From: CAISDA01 sp050258555
GTDB lineage: Bacteria; Bacteroidota; Ignavibacteria; UBA10030; UBA8401
DNA: 31,300 nucleotides
Assembly: GCA_050258555.1 (NCBI GenBank)
Contig: JBLMZA010000034.1
Location: 1-31,300 of the forward strand
Direction of reading: 5' to 3'
The notes under the pieces were generated by a model. That model saw only the letters and a program-made list of their open reading frames with translations, had not been told where the DNA came from and made no database searches. The translations under genes and the position numbers were made by a program. Each line of letters starts with the position of its first letter. Position 1 is the first letter of the stretch. Positions 30,873 through 31,300 of this stretch are shown here, in pieces.

Positions 30873-31300
30873 ATGAAAGTCTGTATCGCCGAAAAACCCA
30901 GTGTCGCAAAGGAAATCGCCCGCATCCTCAATGCCAGCAGCCGGAAAGACGGCTATTTCGAGGGAAACGGGTATCAGGTGACCTGGACGTTCGGACACTT
31001 GTGCACGCTGAAGAATCCCGATGATTACACTTCCGACTGGAAAGCGTGGCGATTGAACGCGCTGCCCATGATTCCCCAGCGCTTCGGCATCAAACTGATC
31101 GAGAACGACGGCTATCAGAAGCAGTTCAAGACGATCAAAAAACTCTTCGACGCGTGCGATGAAGTGATCAACTGCGGCGACGCCGGCATCGAGGGAGAAC
31201 TCATACAGCGCTGGGTACTGCAGAAAGCCGAATGCGCGAAGCCTCTGAAGCGGCTCTGGATCTCGTCGATGACCGACGAGGCGATCAAAGAGGGCTTCGA
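30873..31300 (+). CDS. topB: DNA topoisomerase III (5' part, runs off window)
   Basis: The visible 142 residues are the Toprim domain of a type IA topoisomerase: MKVCIAEKPSVAKEIARIL at the start, FGHLCTLKNPDDYT, then VINCGDAGIEGELIQRWVL and KRLWISSMTDEAIKEGF. These enzymes relax and decatenate single-stranded DNA crossovers. The acidic motif reads DAGIEGE instead of the common DADREGE, so the second aspartate is glycine, a form I associate with Bacteroidota TopB. The C-terminus, including the catalytic tyrosine, lies outside the window. The ribosome site is weak. Confidence 0.92.
   Translation, partial: MKVCIAEKPSVAKEIARILNASSRKDGYFEGNGYQVTWTFGHLCTLKNPDDYTSDWKAWRLNALPMIPQRFGIKLIENDGYQKQFKTIKKLFDACDEVINCGDAGIEGELIQRWVLQKAECAKPLKRLWISSMTDEAIKEGF

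Noticed and set aside
1..31300. CRISPR arrays, insertion sequences, tRNA genes or prophage
   Set aside because: I looked for regular repeat-spacer patterns, transposase motifs, cloverleaf-like stretches and phage genes and saw none. The repeats present are operators or hairpins only.

Overview
The window looks like chromosomal DNA from the Bacteroidota/Chlorobi (FCB) side of the bacteria, most likely an Ignavibacteria, Kapabacteria or Rhodothermota-like lineage. Two large secreted proteins end in type IX secretion (T9SS) type A sorting domains of the NYPNPFNPST kind. Several small Bacteroidota-style secreted families (DUF4412-, DUF1579- and DUF4405-like) are present, and so is a CruC/CruD-type carotenoid tailoring pair known from green sulfur bacteria. 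No rRNA, tRNA, CRISPR array, transposase or phage gene was seen. Both ends cut through genes: a TolB-like propeller on the left and topB on the right.

Left part (1-11562). This holds mostly exported or envelope proteins: a PD40/TolB-like propeller, a 12-repeat YCF48-like T9SS protein, a second T9SS protein of unknown N-terminal domain, an ECF sigma factor with a C-terminal NTF2-like domain next to a DUF1579-like protein, a quinone-oxidoreductase-like dehydrogenase, a secreted MEMO-family protein, a serine beta-lactamase-like hydrolase and a DUF4412-like protein.

Centre (11726-18927, minus strand). A tight nine-gene carotenoid operon, mostly with ATGA stop/start overlaps: acyltransferase (CruD-like), GT2 glycosyltransferase (CruC-like), an SRPBCC-like protein, CruF-like hydratase, split lycopene cyclase crtYc/crtYd, crtI, crtB and crtW. 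Together they predict a 4-keto, 1'-hydroxy glycosylated and acylated carotenoid, the salinixanthin/keto-gamma-carotene glucoside ester type.

Immediately upstream on the same strand (19014-23441) is the most unusual unit. A 61-residue secreted peptide carries six cysteines in mirror-symmetric spacing. It is followed by a strong intercistronic hairpin, a secreted beta-propeller, a MauE-like membrane protein fused to a thioredoxin-like CPPC domain, an orphan polytopic membrane protein, and an ABC ATPase with its permease. I read this as a candidate disulfide-rich peptide production and export or immunity system.

Right part (23787-31300). A hipB-hipS-hipT three-gene toxin-antitoxin module has three evenly spaced operators. 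Then come an alpha/beta hydrolase, a DUF4405 membrane protein, a Crp/Fnr regulator with a matching palindrome between it and the DUF4405 gene, ilvD (dihydroxy-acid dehydratase), a zinc alcohol dehydrogenase, and the start of topB behind a dyad, a TATAAT box and a terminator-like hairpin.
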